Shown: piece after piece, positions 19,867 to 31,900 of the stretch
How positions within the stretch are numbered: position 1 is the stretch's first letter
Layout: every line of letters starts with the position of its first letter
From: Epichloe hybrida
Taxonomy: Eukaryota > Ascomycota > Sordariomycetes > Hypocreales > Clavicipitaceae
Direction: 5' to 3'
NCBI GenBank assembly: GCA_019022495.1
Contig: JAFEKR010000019.1
Span: 372,001 to 436,000, forward strand
Length of the DNA: 64,000 nt
Made by a program: the position numbers and the translations under genes
The notes under the pieces: generated by a model
What the model was told of the DNA's origin: nothing
Databases searched by the model: none
What the model saw: only the letters and a program-made list of their open reading frames with translations

Positions 19867-21744
19867 CTAGCATTTCTTGGGCCAATTCTTCGCAATCCAC
19901 TCTGATAGCTTGTGTGCCATTGTCCCTTCCATATACACCTTGACATCATCACTGCTATAATCACCGCCCGCAAACTTGAGCGCGGGGATAATCCAGGGCT
20001 GTATAAAGTCAATGTAGACGAGGTCTACTGTGTCGGGCTCACCTTCCTTGGGGAAGTTGATTTCGGATTGGATGCAGTTTGGAGCAGCGTAGGATGGAAC
20101 AGCCTTGTGAACGGTATCATCTCCATCTGTGCCGAGATCGTCCTTGGTCGTGTATCCTGCCATGAGCTTGGGATCCTGAGCATTACGCAGCTCCAATCTA
20201 GCATCGTCTTCGTCGGCAATGACGGGCGACTGTCCGTGGTCAGAGGTGAACATCAATTCGGGTATCGCCATGAACTTGGTCTCGACGCCGTGGGAGCTGA
20301 GAATCTTGTCCGCGCCGTTGAGGATGGCCAAGACGTTCTTTGCAATGGTATACGGCACGTCGGGAACATAGTGAAAACCGTTCACGAACGGCGAAACAAG
20401 GTAAGTTGAATCCCGCGTGAATGGGCCCTTGAAGATGTCGAAACGAACACCGCCCGTGTTCATGATTGCCAGACGTGACTTTTCCTTGCGCTCATCGTTG
20501 ACTATGACGTCGGGGAATACCTCGTCTTGGATCCACGAAAAGATGCTCTCATTGCCCGGGTACTTGGCACGGCTCATCCACAGGTTCTTTGGGGCACAGC
20601 CAAACGTGTAGTCAAGATTCAGTGCCGTCCGTGCACGCGCAATCTGCCTGCTCACGTTCTTGCCTTGTTCCGTGGGGAACGTGGTTTCATTGAGACCAGT
20701 GTGGTAGTACATGCCCAGTAGGTTGGTGTCAATATATTTTCGATTGAACTTGAGCGACGCTTCTTTGGTGGACACCTCCTCGGTCGATGTCTCCTTGATG
20801 CCGTCAATCGACATGAAGCCGATTGTTTCAAAGTAGCGTCCAGAAGCCATAGCCAGCGACTGCGAATCAAAGCTTCGAGCGTCTCTCACATGGGCATGTC
20901 CGCCGAAGATGGCGATGGGAGTGTGCCAATTCTGCTTCCGCAGCGCCGTGAAAATGGTGCGAAACTCCTCCATTCGTAAGCCTACATGACCGATGACGAC
21001 GAAGATGTCCGGCTTTTCCCGGATGGCGTCTTGAAACCACTGTTCTTTGATAGTCTCTGCGACAGGTTGCACAATGGTGTTATTGGCATTGCCTGTAAAG
21101 TCGAACAAGAACCCAAACGCAACCACTTCCAAGTCCCGGTTTTTGGTCTTGAACTTGCGGTACCGCTGGGCTAACGGTTTCCGCTCGCCTGTCTCGGGAT
21201 CGACATAGTCGATATTCGATGCGACGTACTTGTTTTGGAAGTTGGGGACAGTCGTGTTGACTTCGCGATCAGCCGTGCTGGCCTGGTATAGCTCATGGTT
21301 CCCTATGCAGATGACATCCGCGTGGTGTTGGGCCCAAATATCATAGTAAAATAGTCCCTTGGGACTGGACGCGTCATAGAGGCCGTTGCCCTCGACTCGG
21401 TCGCCAGTGTCAACGACTAGCAGATCGGCACCGTTGTCATCGGCTCGCTTCTTCAAGTGCTCGGAGAAGGAAATGTAGTCACCCCAGTCAGCAGAGTACT
21501 GTGGCCTACGGCAATGGTATTAGCCATGGACTACGGCGGACGAACAAAAAAGGGAGCGACGAGGAAAATGAACCTACTCCAACAAGTGGCCGCCTATCCA
21601 GCCATGGGTATCAGTTGTGTGCAGAAAGTTGAGCTGTCCCCAGGACAAGTCTCGCATGGGCGCGGCGACAGGCTTCACAGCTCCAGGCTGGGCAGCATGA
21701 GCAACGAAGGCGAGGCAGGCGACAAGATTGCAGTTCCGCGCCAT
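19867..21744 (-). CDS. secreted calcineurin-like metallophosphoesterase / 5'-nucleotidase family (yeast YHR202W-like)
   Basis: Two exons: 21744-21578 and 21505-19867, joined across a 72-bp intron (donor GTAGGT, acceptor CCGTAG) to give 601 aa. The join restores [16 protein letters not shown], the expected family sequence. The N-terminus [17 protein letters not shown] is a signal peptide. Metallophosphoesterase motifs appear in order: TTDTHG (about 43-48), VDTGDR (about 87-92), IGNHE (about 123-127), VIGHVG and later GGHAHVRD. The C-terminal half matches the 5'-nucleotidase C domain, including [13 protein letters not shown]. It should hydrolyse a phosphomonoester or nucleotide outside the cytosol (wall, vacuole or secreted); the substrate is unknown. 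An upstream in-frame ATG is possible, but the chosen one gives a clean signal peptide. It is divergent from the transporter gene starting at 22507. Confidence 0.9.
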
Positions 21745-22506
21745 GATGGCGTGTCGAGTTGTACAACGCTCGGAGCATAAAGGACGGGTGTGATGATCAG
21801 GCGAAGCTGAGGGAAGCAAGGTTGATGAGGCCGTCGAGTGACCGGCCAGCTGTACTCCGTAGAAGGCTGATTGATTGGCTGCGTCGTCTGGTCAAAGTGC
21901 GGCTGGCCCCACAGCCACAGGTGGTGTTGGCAAGTGGTATTAATCCGTATTACATGCACTCACCACACACACCACCGTTCGAGAAGGTGGCCATGGAGAT
22001 GATTGGACGATAACGATCAGAATTTGCACCAGATGCATGCGATGCATGCTCAATTTTTCTACTCGCGGAGCGCCGCAAGCGAAATCCGTTTCTGCGCACA
22101 TACTCCGTACATCTTCATCTTCAGCCATCTTTCACTTCATCCCAAAGCACCCACCGAGCATTGTTTCTCACACGCCTACGGATTGCACCTACAGTACCCT
22201 GACTTTTGGCGCATCATCGCATGTGCCGCCCGCGGCAATAGGATCAACAGCAGGCGACTTGAAGTCTTTGCGCTTGCTGCACATTGGGGACGTAGAAAGA
22301 CTGCGATTACGCCATCACGATTTTCCTGGATTATATTTTCGGCATCATCAACAGGTACATGGCCTTACTTGGACTCCATTCGCGATCTGTTTTGGAAGAA
22401 AACTCCCCATCCACGCCACGAGCGGCCTCCTGGAACCGACCAATCCCGAAGACACACAAAACACAGCGAAGGGTTTCATTTCGCAAACTGAAAACCAACC
22501 AATACC
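21745..22506. promoter_or_regulatory. shared divergent promoter region
   Basis: A 762-bp interval between the starts of the leftward phosphoesterase and the rightward SLC35F-type transporter, so it must hold both promoters. It contains two copies of the recurring decamer TACTCCGTA(C) (21853-21861 and 22101-22110) and TAATCCGTATTA at 21941-21952. No clear TATA box. Confidence 0.6.
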
Positions 22507-23844
22507 ATGACTGACAACCACCATCGCCAAGAGGACCTCGCCGTCACCAGCAAGAAGAATGGCTTGAGTCCCTCCGCAACCGCCGTGTCCGGCCCCGGGG
22601 ACACCGGCAGCAGCGACGATGGCTCCAACACCGGCGCCGCCTCCGTGGGTGAGACATGCCCGCCCGAAAGTGCCGAGGCAAGCCGGGGCATCTACATACT
22701 TGAATCGAAAGCGGTCCATTGGTGGAGCTATCTGGCGACTGCGGATTTCTGGCTGGTAGTCGCCATCGGGCAGGTTCTGGCTTTGTGCATCACGGCCACC
22801 AACACCTTCACGAGCTTTCTGAACCAGCAGGACTTCAAGGCCCCGGCTTTCCAGACGCTCTTCAACTACGTCTTCCTCGCCGTCATTTACAACACCGTCT
22901 TTCTCGTCCGCGATGGCCCGCGTGTCTGGGCCCGCGTTGCTCGTCGCGACGGCTGGAAGTATTTCATCATGGCCTTCTTGGACGTCGAGGGAAACTATTT
23001 CACCGTCCTGGCCTATCAGTACACAAACATCATGTCCGCGCAGCTGCTGAACTTTTGGTCAATCGTTTGTGTCGTCATCATCTCGTTCCTCCTCCTCAAA
23101 GTTCGCTACAAGTGGACCCAGGTTGTCGGCATCATAGTCTGCTGCGGCGGCATGGGCATCCTCCTGGCATCCGACTACATTGTACAGCGAGACAGCGGTC
23201 AATCCGGCGGAGAGTCGAAACTAAAGGGGGACTTGTTTGGCCTTCTCGGGGCCACGCTCTACGGCACGAGCAACGTGTTGGAGGAGTGGCTGGTGTCCAG
23301 GGCTCCGATGCACCATGTCCTTTCCTTCATGGGCCTGTTTGGCGTCATCATCAACGGCGTCCAGGCTGCCATCTTCGACCGCGGCACCATCGCCGGGTCG
23401 GCCTGGAGCGCCAAGGTCGGGGGCTACCTGGCGGGCTACACGCTGTGCCTCACCCTCTTCTACACGCTGGCGCCGCTCATCCTGCGCATGGGAAGCGCCG
23501 CCTTCTTCGACATTTCTCTCCTGACGGCCAATTTCTGGATCGTCATTATCGGCATTCGCGTCTTCGGCCTCAGCATCCACTTCATGTACCCCATCGCCTT
23601 TGTGTGCATCATGACGGGTCTCGTCATCTACTTCCTGTCGGGCACTGTCCTGGGTGATTCGAAGAAGCCGTGGCTCGGAGAGAACCAGGAAGGCGGAGTG
23701 GCTGGAGTCGGCACGGCCAAGCTCAGGGCCATCAATGCCGCACGCCTCGCTCAGGAAGAGGCCGAGAACGGAGGCGCTCTCAGGAGCAGCCCGGTGACCA
23801 AAATCAAGACTTTGTTCCGCAAGAAGGTACACTGCGCCCCCTGA
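22507..23844 (+). CDS. SLC35F1/F2-type multi-pass transporter (drug/metabolite transporter superfamily)
   Basis: An intronless frame of 445 aa. A hydrophilic N-terminus of about 70 residues is followed by about ten hydrophobic segments from FWLVVAIGQVLALCITATN (near 82) to YPIAFVCIMTGLVIYFLSG (near 365), then a polar tail with basic residues near the end. The segments FLDVEGNYFTVLAYQYTN and ISLLTANFWIVIIGIRVFG are characteristic of the SLC35F family. Members sit in plasma or endomembranes; substrates are poorly known in fungi, so I assign none. The start is the first ATG, preceded by a CCAATACC context. It is divergent from the phosphoesterase and convergent with the BTB-like gene. Confidence 0.88.
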   Translation: MTDNHHRQEDLAVTSKKNGLSPSATAVSGPGDTGSSDDGSNTGAASVGETCPPESAEASRGIYILESKAVHWWSYLATADFWLVVAIGQVLALCITATNTFTSFLNQQDFKAPAFQTLFNYVFLAVIYNTVFLVRDGPRVWARVARRDGWKYFIMAFLDVEGNYFTVLAYQYTNIMSAQLLNFWSIVCVVIISFLLLKVRYKWTQVVGIIVCCGGMGILLASDYIVQRDSGQSGGESKLKGDLFGLLGATLYGTSNVLEEWLVSRAPMHHVLSFMGLFGVIINGVQAAIFDRGTIAGSAWSAKVGGYLAGYTLCLTLFYTLAPLILRMGSAAFFDISLLTANFWIVIIGIRVFGLSIHFMYPIAFVCIMTGLVIYFLSGTVLGDSKKPWLGENQEGGVAGVGTAKLRAINAARLAQEEAENGGALRSSPVTKIKTLFRKKVHCAP

Positions 23845-24326
23845 ATTATCTTCCAAATCTACATGATAGGGTGAATTGAGCCAATTCGCTATTAACAAGG
23901 AGATGAGGGAGACAGGGGCTAGGATTACAGGTATCTTTTACTACTAGTACCCTACATATATAGAAATAGATTTATTCTTTCATAGCGCTATATACCCTGT
24001 GTATTCTTCCTTGTAGCTCTCCAATAATAGTATTACTTAATAGCTAGTTATAGCTGTTAGAGGAACGAACTGCTAGGGCATGTAGGTTTGTAAAATAGTT
24101 CAGGGAGTAGGGTGTACCCGATCAGGAGGGATCACTCACTCACTCACTCACTCATACATCACTAGCTGCAACTTCAGTCTCGAAAACTCAAATTCATGCC
24201 ATCAGCGGTTGTGTTCCTGTGGAACACCTGTTTCATTTCATTGATAATAAACATGACGCAAACTTGGTATATCTTCTTCTCTAGGTAGGTAGTCAAATCA
24301 TATGCCACGAATAACAAGGGCAATCC
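23845..24326. other. intergenic between convergent genes
   Basis: 482 bp between the transporter stop and the BTB-like gene stop, so it holds two 3' ends. It includes a short ACTC tandem repeat near 24133-24153 and a mildly AT-rich part around 23,940-24,080. No frame of note. Confidence 0.6.
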
Positions 24327-24916
24327 TCACGAGCCACTGCGATATGTGTTGCCGGGGCTGCCAGGCCTGTCGTCACCTGAACTCTTCCTCTTCTTCAGCA
24401 GACCTATTCTCACATCAAGCTCACTGCGCAATTGCTTGTCCCCGGTCACGACGAGCGTCTTGTCTTCCAGGCCATGTGTAAATAATGGATCCCCCACAAG
24501 AAATTTCTCTCGGTGAACTTTCGTTTCAGGGCACGGGCGACAAAGGGGCCCGGGGGATTCTGAAATGATGGAATCGGGCCACAAGATTCTTCGAGCCTCT
24601 TCGTCCGTCATGGCTGCTTCTTCGACATGGACCGTGGTTGTTTCGAGAAGTTTGCTCGTCTCCACATGTGTCGATGTCGATACTGGGTGGTCCGCTGCAA
24701 GTTGCCTCGGAGTAGTCGGCGATGCTGCATCGCCCGAAGAATGCGCCTCATCTTCTGGATACCGACATGGATCGGCATCCAACCGGCGATTCGAGTGTTG
24801 TATGCTGCTGCACAGGGGTGTTTCAGGCCCACCGATGCTAGCCAAGTCGTCATCATTGTCATCATTGTCCTCATCGTCCTCGTCGTCCTCGTCGTCCTCG
24901 TCGTCCTCGTCGTCCT

Positions 24917-24959
<43 letters not shown>

Positions 24960-27415
24960 ATAGTCGTCATCGTCGTCATCGTTGGTTGCCAAGCTGATGA
25001 CTGAATCACCATCGGCCAGCCCAGTGGGTTGGTCCCTGATTTCGGTAAAGTCCCTTGTTCGCATTTTTGGCTCCGTGTTGCCGCCGCGGTGGGGGCTATT
25101 GCCAGCAGAGTCTCGCTGCATGCCGTATCCCTGAAGGAATTTGCGCATGAGTCGTACTTGATGTGTTTTGTATGTCTCAAAGAAACCCTTGTTTACTTGT
25201 GCGACCGCTAGGTCACTCAGATCATCAATCTCGGCCAAGATGTAAAGCCTGATGGAATCTGGGAATTCTGTTGCGACGGTGTAATTATCGTCTCCTCCTA
25301 CCATGCGACTCAATCCCGTAGCTGGTCTCGTCTGGGGCTCGTTGACTCGATGCTTGGATAGAGCCCAGCCATGACTCTTGCCACTGATATCATGGAGAGT
25401 AAGACCAGTAACGCTATTGTAGATGTCGGCAATGGCTGTTTGAAACGAAAGGCTCGGGTCGCACACCCCGCCGCGGTGAATTGGAGAAGCCGGGCTGGGC
25501 ATCGTCCTTAGAGTTTCCAACATATGTGCCAGACTTCTTGATGGCTGATGGGAGTTTGGCATGTGTGACATGACAGCGGGTTGCAATATCTGTTGCAAAA
25601 ATTTCATCTCGTTGAAAAAGAGCATCATCCAGCCAAGATTCGCAGCATCGCAACTATGGCTACCCTTCGGGCATCGCGGGGAGCTCGTGAGTGCTGTGGC
25701 CCATGTCGGAGGTGCTTTTGGGGTCTGCGCAGCAGCCGTCACATGGAGAGATGGATGATTCTCATCGTTTTCTGCGACTGCGTTTCGAGCAGGCGGCCGG
25801 ACATATTCCTGGACGGCGTTGATGCAGCAAGAGTAAATCTGGTCAAACTTGGCGCAGCGCACGGCCCATATTTTATCCTTGATCTTTTGCGGCCATGGTT
25901 TGCCTTGGAGATCCTTCTCGTCAACCGAGTTCAGGATGGCACTCTTGGACATGCGTGTGAAGAGCTGTCTCAATCCAAAGGCGTAGCTGATTACCAACAG
26001 TCCATCTGGCATGTCGTCAGCGCCACGATGCATCCACTGAGGCAGCCATCTGTGTTCAACGATGAGTTCCAGCGGGGACGTGCTCTTATAGCGCAAAGAA
26101 CATTCGGCAATGGCGACGAATTGTTCAAAGCTGACTTCTCTCGGCACCAGCTCGTTGTGCATGTGTGCGGCATGCAGCAGGATCTCGAGAGCCTGCAACC
26201 GATTCGTCTCGTACTGGGGCATCCGATGGAGCTTTACTTCGGTTCCATCTTTACACATAAATGGGGTTGGTGGAGGCGGCAGGTGCGGGTTGATGTCTTC
26301 CGCTTCGTGCAGATGTAAGCTGCTCGAGTGTCCAGAGAACATGCGGGCAAATATTGGCGACGTCTCGGCCAGCATGGATGACGAGACGCGAAAACGCAGG
26401 ACTGGGTCACTGTGTTGTGATGATGTTTCGGTACCCCCCAGATTGGCAAACTCGAGCACGGCATCACCGCGAGGTGACATGATGAACTCTTGCACTTCCC
26501 TCGTTGGCAGAATCCCGGACTCACCCGACTGGAGCAATTGCCGAACTTGGGTCAGTTCCCTTCTGACCTTTTCGTAATTTCTGAACCGTATGTCGTAACG
26601 GGGAAACTAGCGAGTAGCGAACGAAGTTAGAGCCTTTTCAGCAAGGTACATACACACACGCACACACATGTTTCAGAGGTGAGAAGGAAGTCTTACGAAT
26701 TGAGGATCAGCGGATAGGACTCGGGTAACACTAGCGTTCCGCATTCGATGTACTGCCTCGCGACGAAATTTCTTGTTGGAGAAGAGTAGGTCAAGCATTT
26801 CCGGGGTCGCATCCCGCTCGTAGTTTTTGTAAGTGTCACCTAGACTCGATCTGAACGCCTCGCACAATGCTTCTAGGCAGGCGCTCCATTCTCTGATTGC
26901 GTTTAGATACATGTCGTTGGCTGACCCCCTGTGAGGAGAGTCCAGGGAGGAGGAACTCCTTCGGGCCGCTGACTCGGCAGCGCTCGGCATGGATCTGGGG
27001 GGTCGGCCATCGTCCTGAAGAAGAGTCCCAGCACATAAGCTCGAGCACATCTCCTTGTGCTTTTCGAATTCCTTGTACGCCGAATCAACATGGTTTGGGC
27101 TTGATGAGGCTGGCCGCATGCGTTGCGTGAGATTCTGAAGCTGCCTAAAGCTGTGTTCCTGGTGTTCGGTTGGTTCTGATGGTCGAGAATGGTGGTCGCT
27201 GGTGTCGGGTTCCCGTGATGAAGATGCACCACGGGCCTTGGGTTGCGCATAATGTCGTTGATTAGGAGATGCACCGGGAGGACCGGGAGGGAGGGAGTTG
27301 AGTATGCCTTGCTTACATTTGAACGTATACCCAGACTCCGCAACTTCCACCACGGTTTGGGAGGAGAGCCTCCGCTGGCAGCGGACTCGCCGCCCTCGCT
27401 GGTTGTTCGATACAT
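24327..27415 (-). CDS. BTB/POZ-like protein with long acidic tract
   Basis: Three exons, 972 aa: 27415-27317, 27236-26697 and 26606-24327. The introns are 80 bp (GTAAGC, CTAAT branch, AAG acceptor) and 90 bp (GTAAGA, acceptor CGCTAG). The second join gives DPQF-FPRYDIRFRNYEKVRREL, which reads as continuous protein. Residues about 260-400 contain DAVLEF then DPVLRFRVSSSMLAETSPIFARMF, the fungal BTB/POZ fold. Residues about 750-800 are almost entirely Asp/Glu, encoded by GAC/GAT/GAG triplet repeats. The N-terminal 213 residues are Ser/Arg-rich and presumably disordered. BTB proteins usually dimerise or act as adaptors; no catalytic motif is visible. The first exon is the least certain: it is chosen because the alternative extends through a plausible donor. 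Confidence 0.75.
24840..25000 (-). repeat. in-frame triplet repeat encoding the acidic tract
   Basis: Interrupted GTC-(A/C)TC-type triplet arrays (GTCGTCATC and GTCGTCCTC units on +) in the BTB-like gene. On the coding strand they read GAY/GAG, giving about 45 consecutive Asp/Glu residues with one Tyr and a few Asn. The homogeneous units suggest replication slippage and probable length polymorphism. Confidence 0.92.
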
Positions 27416-28985
27416 GGCGCCCTTGTGCTTCGGATCGGAGCCGCAAGAGACGCTGCACTCGATCCGCAGATGGCCCCGATCGAGACGTCCCTGTCAACAC
27501 AGGCTGTCAACACAGGCTGTCAACAACAGGGAAGAAGATCACGGCATGGTTTTGCGGTACCAGGCCCCTCACAGTAGGAAGTAGGATCCGGGCAATAGCT
27601 GCCAAAGCGGATGAAGCACTCCGGCGACTAGTGACGCATGTCCGGGGCGGAAGCGGTAGTGGCAGTCGGTAGTCGGTCGGTAGATTAGAGTTGCAAATGT
27701 TGCAATGTTGCAATCCTGGGGTGCCGCCACTCGCGTTTTTTGTGGATGGAAGATGGACGGAAGGTGGACGGAAGGTAGGATTGGAGCGGCCAGCGGGGAA
27801 GTGGGCGAGACAGAAGTGGGGCTACGGAATCCGGATTTGCCAGACATTTCAGCCGCGAGACCAGCCGCGAGACCAGCCGCCAAATAGAATCCCATCGACG
27901 GCCGCATGTTTCCTATCAGGAAAAGCCAGTCGGGTTGTCCAAAAAGTCTCCTCCGCCGCCAAAAAGGCAATATGCTTGCCCCTCCCCCCCCCACATGAAA
28001 GAGACTCTTACCGTCTTCGAAAAAGCTTCGTGCTGGCCGAAGGGAAAGAGGTGAACTGAAGATGCTTAATCGTACTTGCCTAGGGGCGTGTACATGTAGA
28101 GGATGGATGGGGGAGATGGGAAAAGCTTATACTGTAGAAGTGCTTGATGATGCGTCTCCAAGACACATGCATGGCACTGATCAAACATCATGGCACATCC
28201 ATCACGAGCCATGCATGTCATAATATGAGCCTCTTGTTCAAATTGTTCTTCTGTGCATGTTTTTTGTGACATCCCATCCATCTCATGCCGCTTTTCGCCC
28301 ATTCCGGCTGGGTCCCTCCCTCCTGACCGTCGACAAAATATGAACATGACAAACATCAGCCAATGCCTCTGTAAAAACCGCCATGCCGTGTACGGGAAAG
28401 AAGATGAAAAAAAGACAAAATGAAAATTGAACCATTTGTTTGAATCATGCAAAACGCCAGCCAGCCAGCCAGCCTGTGTAGTCGTGCTGGACACCGTCAT
28501 TCCCTTTGAACCGCTTGCGCCTCACCGTCGACCGGCCCTTCCATTCATGGTGCCAATCCCCATTACTTTCTCATCGTCGCTTTTGTGAGCAGACCAATCG
28601 TTTCAGGCCATGCTGCCGCTGCAAACTCCGTCAAAATGTACATTTGCTGTTACATCGACCCTTGCTGTCCTTGCGTCGCTTTGTACATGATGTGACCCTT
28701 TTCCTACTACTCAACCCTCTACCCCGCCCCGGGAACGGTCAAATCCACTGTTCTTTCTGTCCAAGTTGCTCATCACAAATCGCCACGTTTGGTTTGTTCT
28801 TGTCAGTTATCTGTCCCAATCTGCTGTGGACCCAAAATGCATTCAACAAGATCATGTTGATTTTATCCAACCTCAATGTCGTCCATCAACAACAGATTCC
28901 CGCAAGCTGCTTGGCTGCTTGGCTGCTGCTGCTGCTGCTGCTCGCGCCAATATGTACAGAAAATGTCTCTGTTTCGGCCCACTCC
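27416..28985. other. intergenic: promoter of the BTB-like gene and 3' flank of the nucleotidyltransferase gene
   Basis: About 1.57 kb between two leftward genes. A 13-bp tandem repeat CTGTCAACACAGG (27491-27530, three units, the last with one extra base) lies 76-115 bp upstream of the BTB-like ATG. GCCA tandem copies occur near 28,449-28,471. Small frames have no recognisable product. Confidence 0.6.
27491..27530. repeat. 13-bp tandem repeat in the BTB-like gene promoter
   Basis: Two exact units CTGTCAACACAGG (27491-27503, 27504-27516) and a third with one extra A (27517-27530). It lies just upstream of the proposed ATG at 27415, so it could be a clustered binding site or 5' UTR repeat; this is position-based inference only. 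Confidence 0.7.
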
Positions 28986-31900
28986 TCAACCCCCTTTGCG
29001 CTCGGACTCGTCATTTGGCGCGAGTTCTGCGTGCGAGGGTTGAGCAGCAGAAGCAGCATTGTTGCCCTTCTTCCTCCCCTTGCCAGCAGCCTTTTGCCAG
29101 CCGTCACTGCCCTCACTCTTTGCACCGCGCACGTGTCCATTATCTCGTTGCGCCGAGGACTTGGACGCTGAGTTGAGCGGCTTTTGAGACTGCGACAGCT
29201 TGCTGTCCGAGTCCACCTGCGGAAGAGTGCGGTTTTTGTTCTGCGCTGGCTCTTTGCACGGTCCTGCACAGACAGCAGCTGCATTTGCAGATGAGCGGTT
29301 ATTTCCTTCTACCCTGGTGGGCGGGTAATTGGGTAGCCAGAACGGTGTCGCATTTCCATGCTTTCGAAGCGTGCTCGGTGAAGGCGTCTGTGTTTCATAC
29401 ACGGGAGAGAGATGTGACGCATCGACGCCCGCAGACTTGTTGCCCACCAGCCCGTCTCCAATGGCAAGATCCAATGGCGCGATTACCCCATTTTGTGGCT
29501 GCCGAGACATGAGACGTTGTCGCGCAGATGGTGACAGCCTTGCAGTGTGGCCGTTTTGTGCCTCTTGTTGATTCAAGTGGTTGCTCAAGTAGAAAGAATT
29601 CATCATAGCAATTCTTTCTCTAAATGACGCATCCTCTGTTGACTGAGGCATCGTCAGCGGTGTATTCGACCCATTGACAACAATGGGGGGTCGGTCGAGG
29701 ACCATTTGTGGCGGAGGAGGGGGCTGAAGGGGAGCGTTGACGACGGGTGCTTGTGTGGGCCAGACGGCGGGCACTGTGCTGATGTTAAGAGCATTGTCCA
29801 TGGCGTTGGTGGCCGGTGATTCTTCGTGGTTTGGCAAAGAATCTCTCTTGCGGGCCTGCCGTGGTCCAGGGGGGCTCATTGTCGCCCGCAAGCCAGACCC
29901 ATTGACCACCAATGGCCTCGTCGAAGGTTTGTTGGGCTGACTGCCCGGAAAGGGTGCAGATGCCAGTGGTGCAGAACATGTCCCCCCGCCGACTGAGAAG
30001 GCACGAGCATGTCCCAGAGGTGATGGCGACCTCGAGACCCTCCGCATCCTCCGATCCAAGAGCGTTTGCGGGAGCTGCTCCGTGGAGAGTCGGCGTCGTT
30101 CAGGGCTGGACGTGGACGACTGAGCGGCAAGATCACCAAAGGCAATACCATTTGTTGAATGTTGCTGCTGCAGCTGGCTCTGTACTAGTCTCGTTGGGCT
30201 GATGCTGCTTGTCTGGAAGAAGCCAGCAGACTTGGCGTCAAACGACTCGGGTGACTCGGACACTGCTTTTGGCGTCTCGTCGAAATCAGCATCGTCAGGT
30301 ATAAAGCTTGGGATGGGAATGCCATTGGCACTCCTCACAGCTGCTATTGCTGCACTTGTTGGAGTCTGGCTGCCGAGAGCATGATAGCCTGTATTGGGAT
30401 TTGTAGAAGGTGATCTTTGCGCAGGCTGGGACTGTGAACGCAGAGAGCTGCTCGATGCCGGCGCACCTCCCTCGCCTGACGCAGTAGATCTTTGGAAGGA
30501 TCTTCGAAAGTCTTGTCCAGCACTACTGGTGGCGGTCGCCGTCGCAGGACTTGATGGGTAGGTGCCATACGTCGTTTGGGGGAAGAAACCAGCGTGACCC
30601 AGATTCATCCCGTACAAGGCCGTGTACAAGTCGGGGCGCAATGTTGTGGCGCTCAGAGGCACATTGTCAAACGAGTTCGTTCGGGAACGATCAGATGATT
30701 GCTGGCCACCGGAACTGGAAGTGGCAGACATTCTTTGCGGCTGGCTCATGGCTTGATGTTGCAAGAACGTCGGTGACTGAGCATACAGCTGAAAGTGCCG
30801 CATGCTCTCCTGATGGTACGCCATCTGCGTCATCAAATCCTGCTGTGCATACTGAAATTGATATTGCGGGTTATGGAACCAGGGCATGTCTTGCTGCTGC
30901 ATCCCCAGTGGTGTCATAAGTACGTTTGCGTCATATGTCGGAACACCAGACGAGGCTCTGCGATTTGACCCTCCATTCCTGTGGAAGTTGTGATTATGAT
31001 TGTTGTTGTGGTTGTGGCGGCCTCCCCTGGGGTTCCCTCGACCACCACGACCCGAGTGTGTCTGTGAAGAGCTTCTCAACAAGACAGGGCGAGGCTGTGG
31101 TGGCGGCCGCGTCCAAACACGTTCCTCCTCTTTAGGGAACACGTATTGTTCGCATGCTTCTTCCAACTTTGCCTGTGACAACAAGTCAAAGGCCCGACGT
31201 AGTTCCAAGTGGACTCCACGGAAAGAATACTCGTCAACGGTATTGCCGAGATTACGAGACACGTTGAAGGGCTCTTCAACACACAATTGGTTGTTGATGG
31301 CGTAATTCCACTTCTTCTCCAGCTTGGTCACCAGTGTTCCTTGCCTGACAGAAAGAACGTGCTTGTCGTAGTCAAACTCGTGCGCGTAGAATCGAAAGAA
31401 TTGGAACAAGAGATCTGCCAAAGAAGACTTGTTCTTGTTTCCAAAGCCCTTGATCTTCTTCAGATTATCGGCGAAGTCGCTGACGGTTCCGTCGGTCTTG
31501 GGCATTTTGTAGGGCATCTGGTGCAACGCCGGCAGGACAGGTGGACTGCGAAGTTGAAGAAATGCGATGATGAGACAGGTCCAGGTGTAGGAGCTCAGTG
31601 TACCACCAAAGGCTATATGGTTGGCGAGCAATTCAATCAGCAAGTGTTTCTCAACATGTCTTCTTCATCAAGATTTCGGAAAGCCCCCGGAGTTGCTCCG
31701 TCCTTACCAGCATCATTGACAATTCTCCGTCTCGTCCAGTACTTGATGACCATGGCCAATTGTCGAACTCGGGGATCTGCCTCCACATACGTTCTAACCA
31801 TGCGTGTATTTTCGAGGGCAAGCGTGTTGTTGACGTTCATGTCGCAGGCCAAGCCAAGTTCAGGATCCCAGATCTTGACAATTGGTACCTTGGCCGCCGA

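Noticed and set aside
24565..24963. Poly-Ser frame opposite the acidic tract
   Set aside because: It is the antisense shadow of the Asp/Glu triplet repeat in the BTB-like gene.
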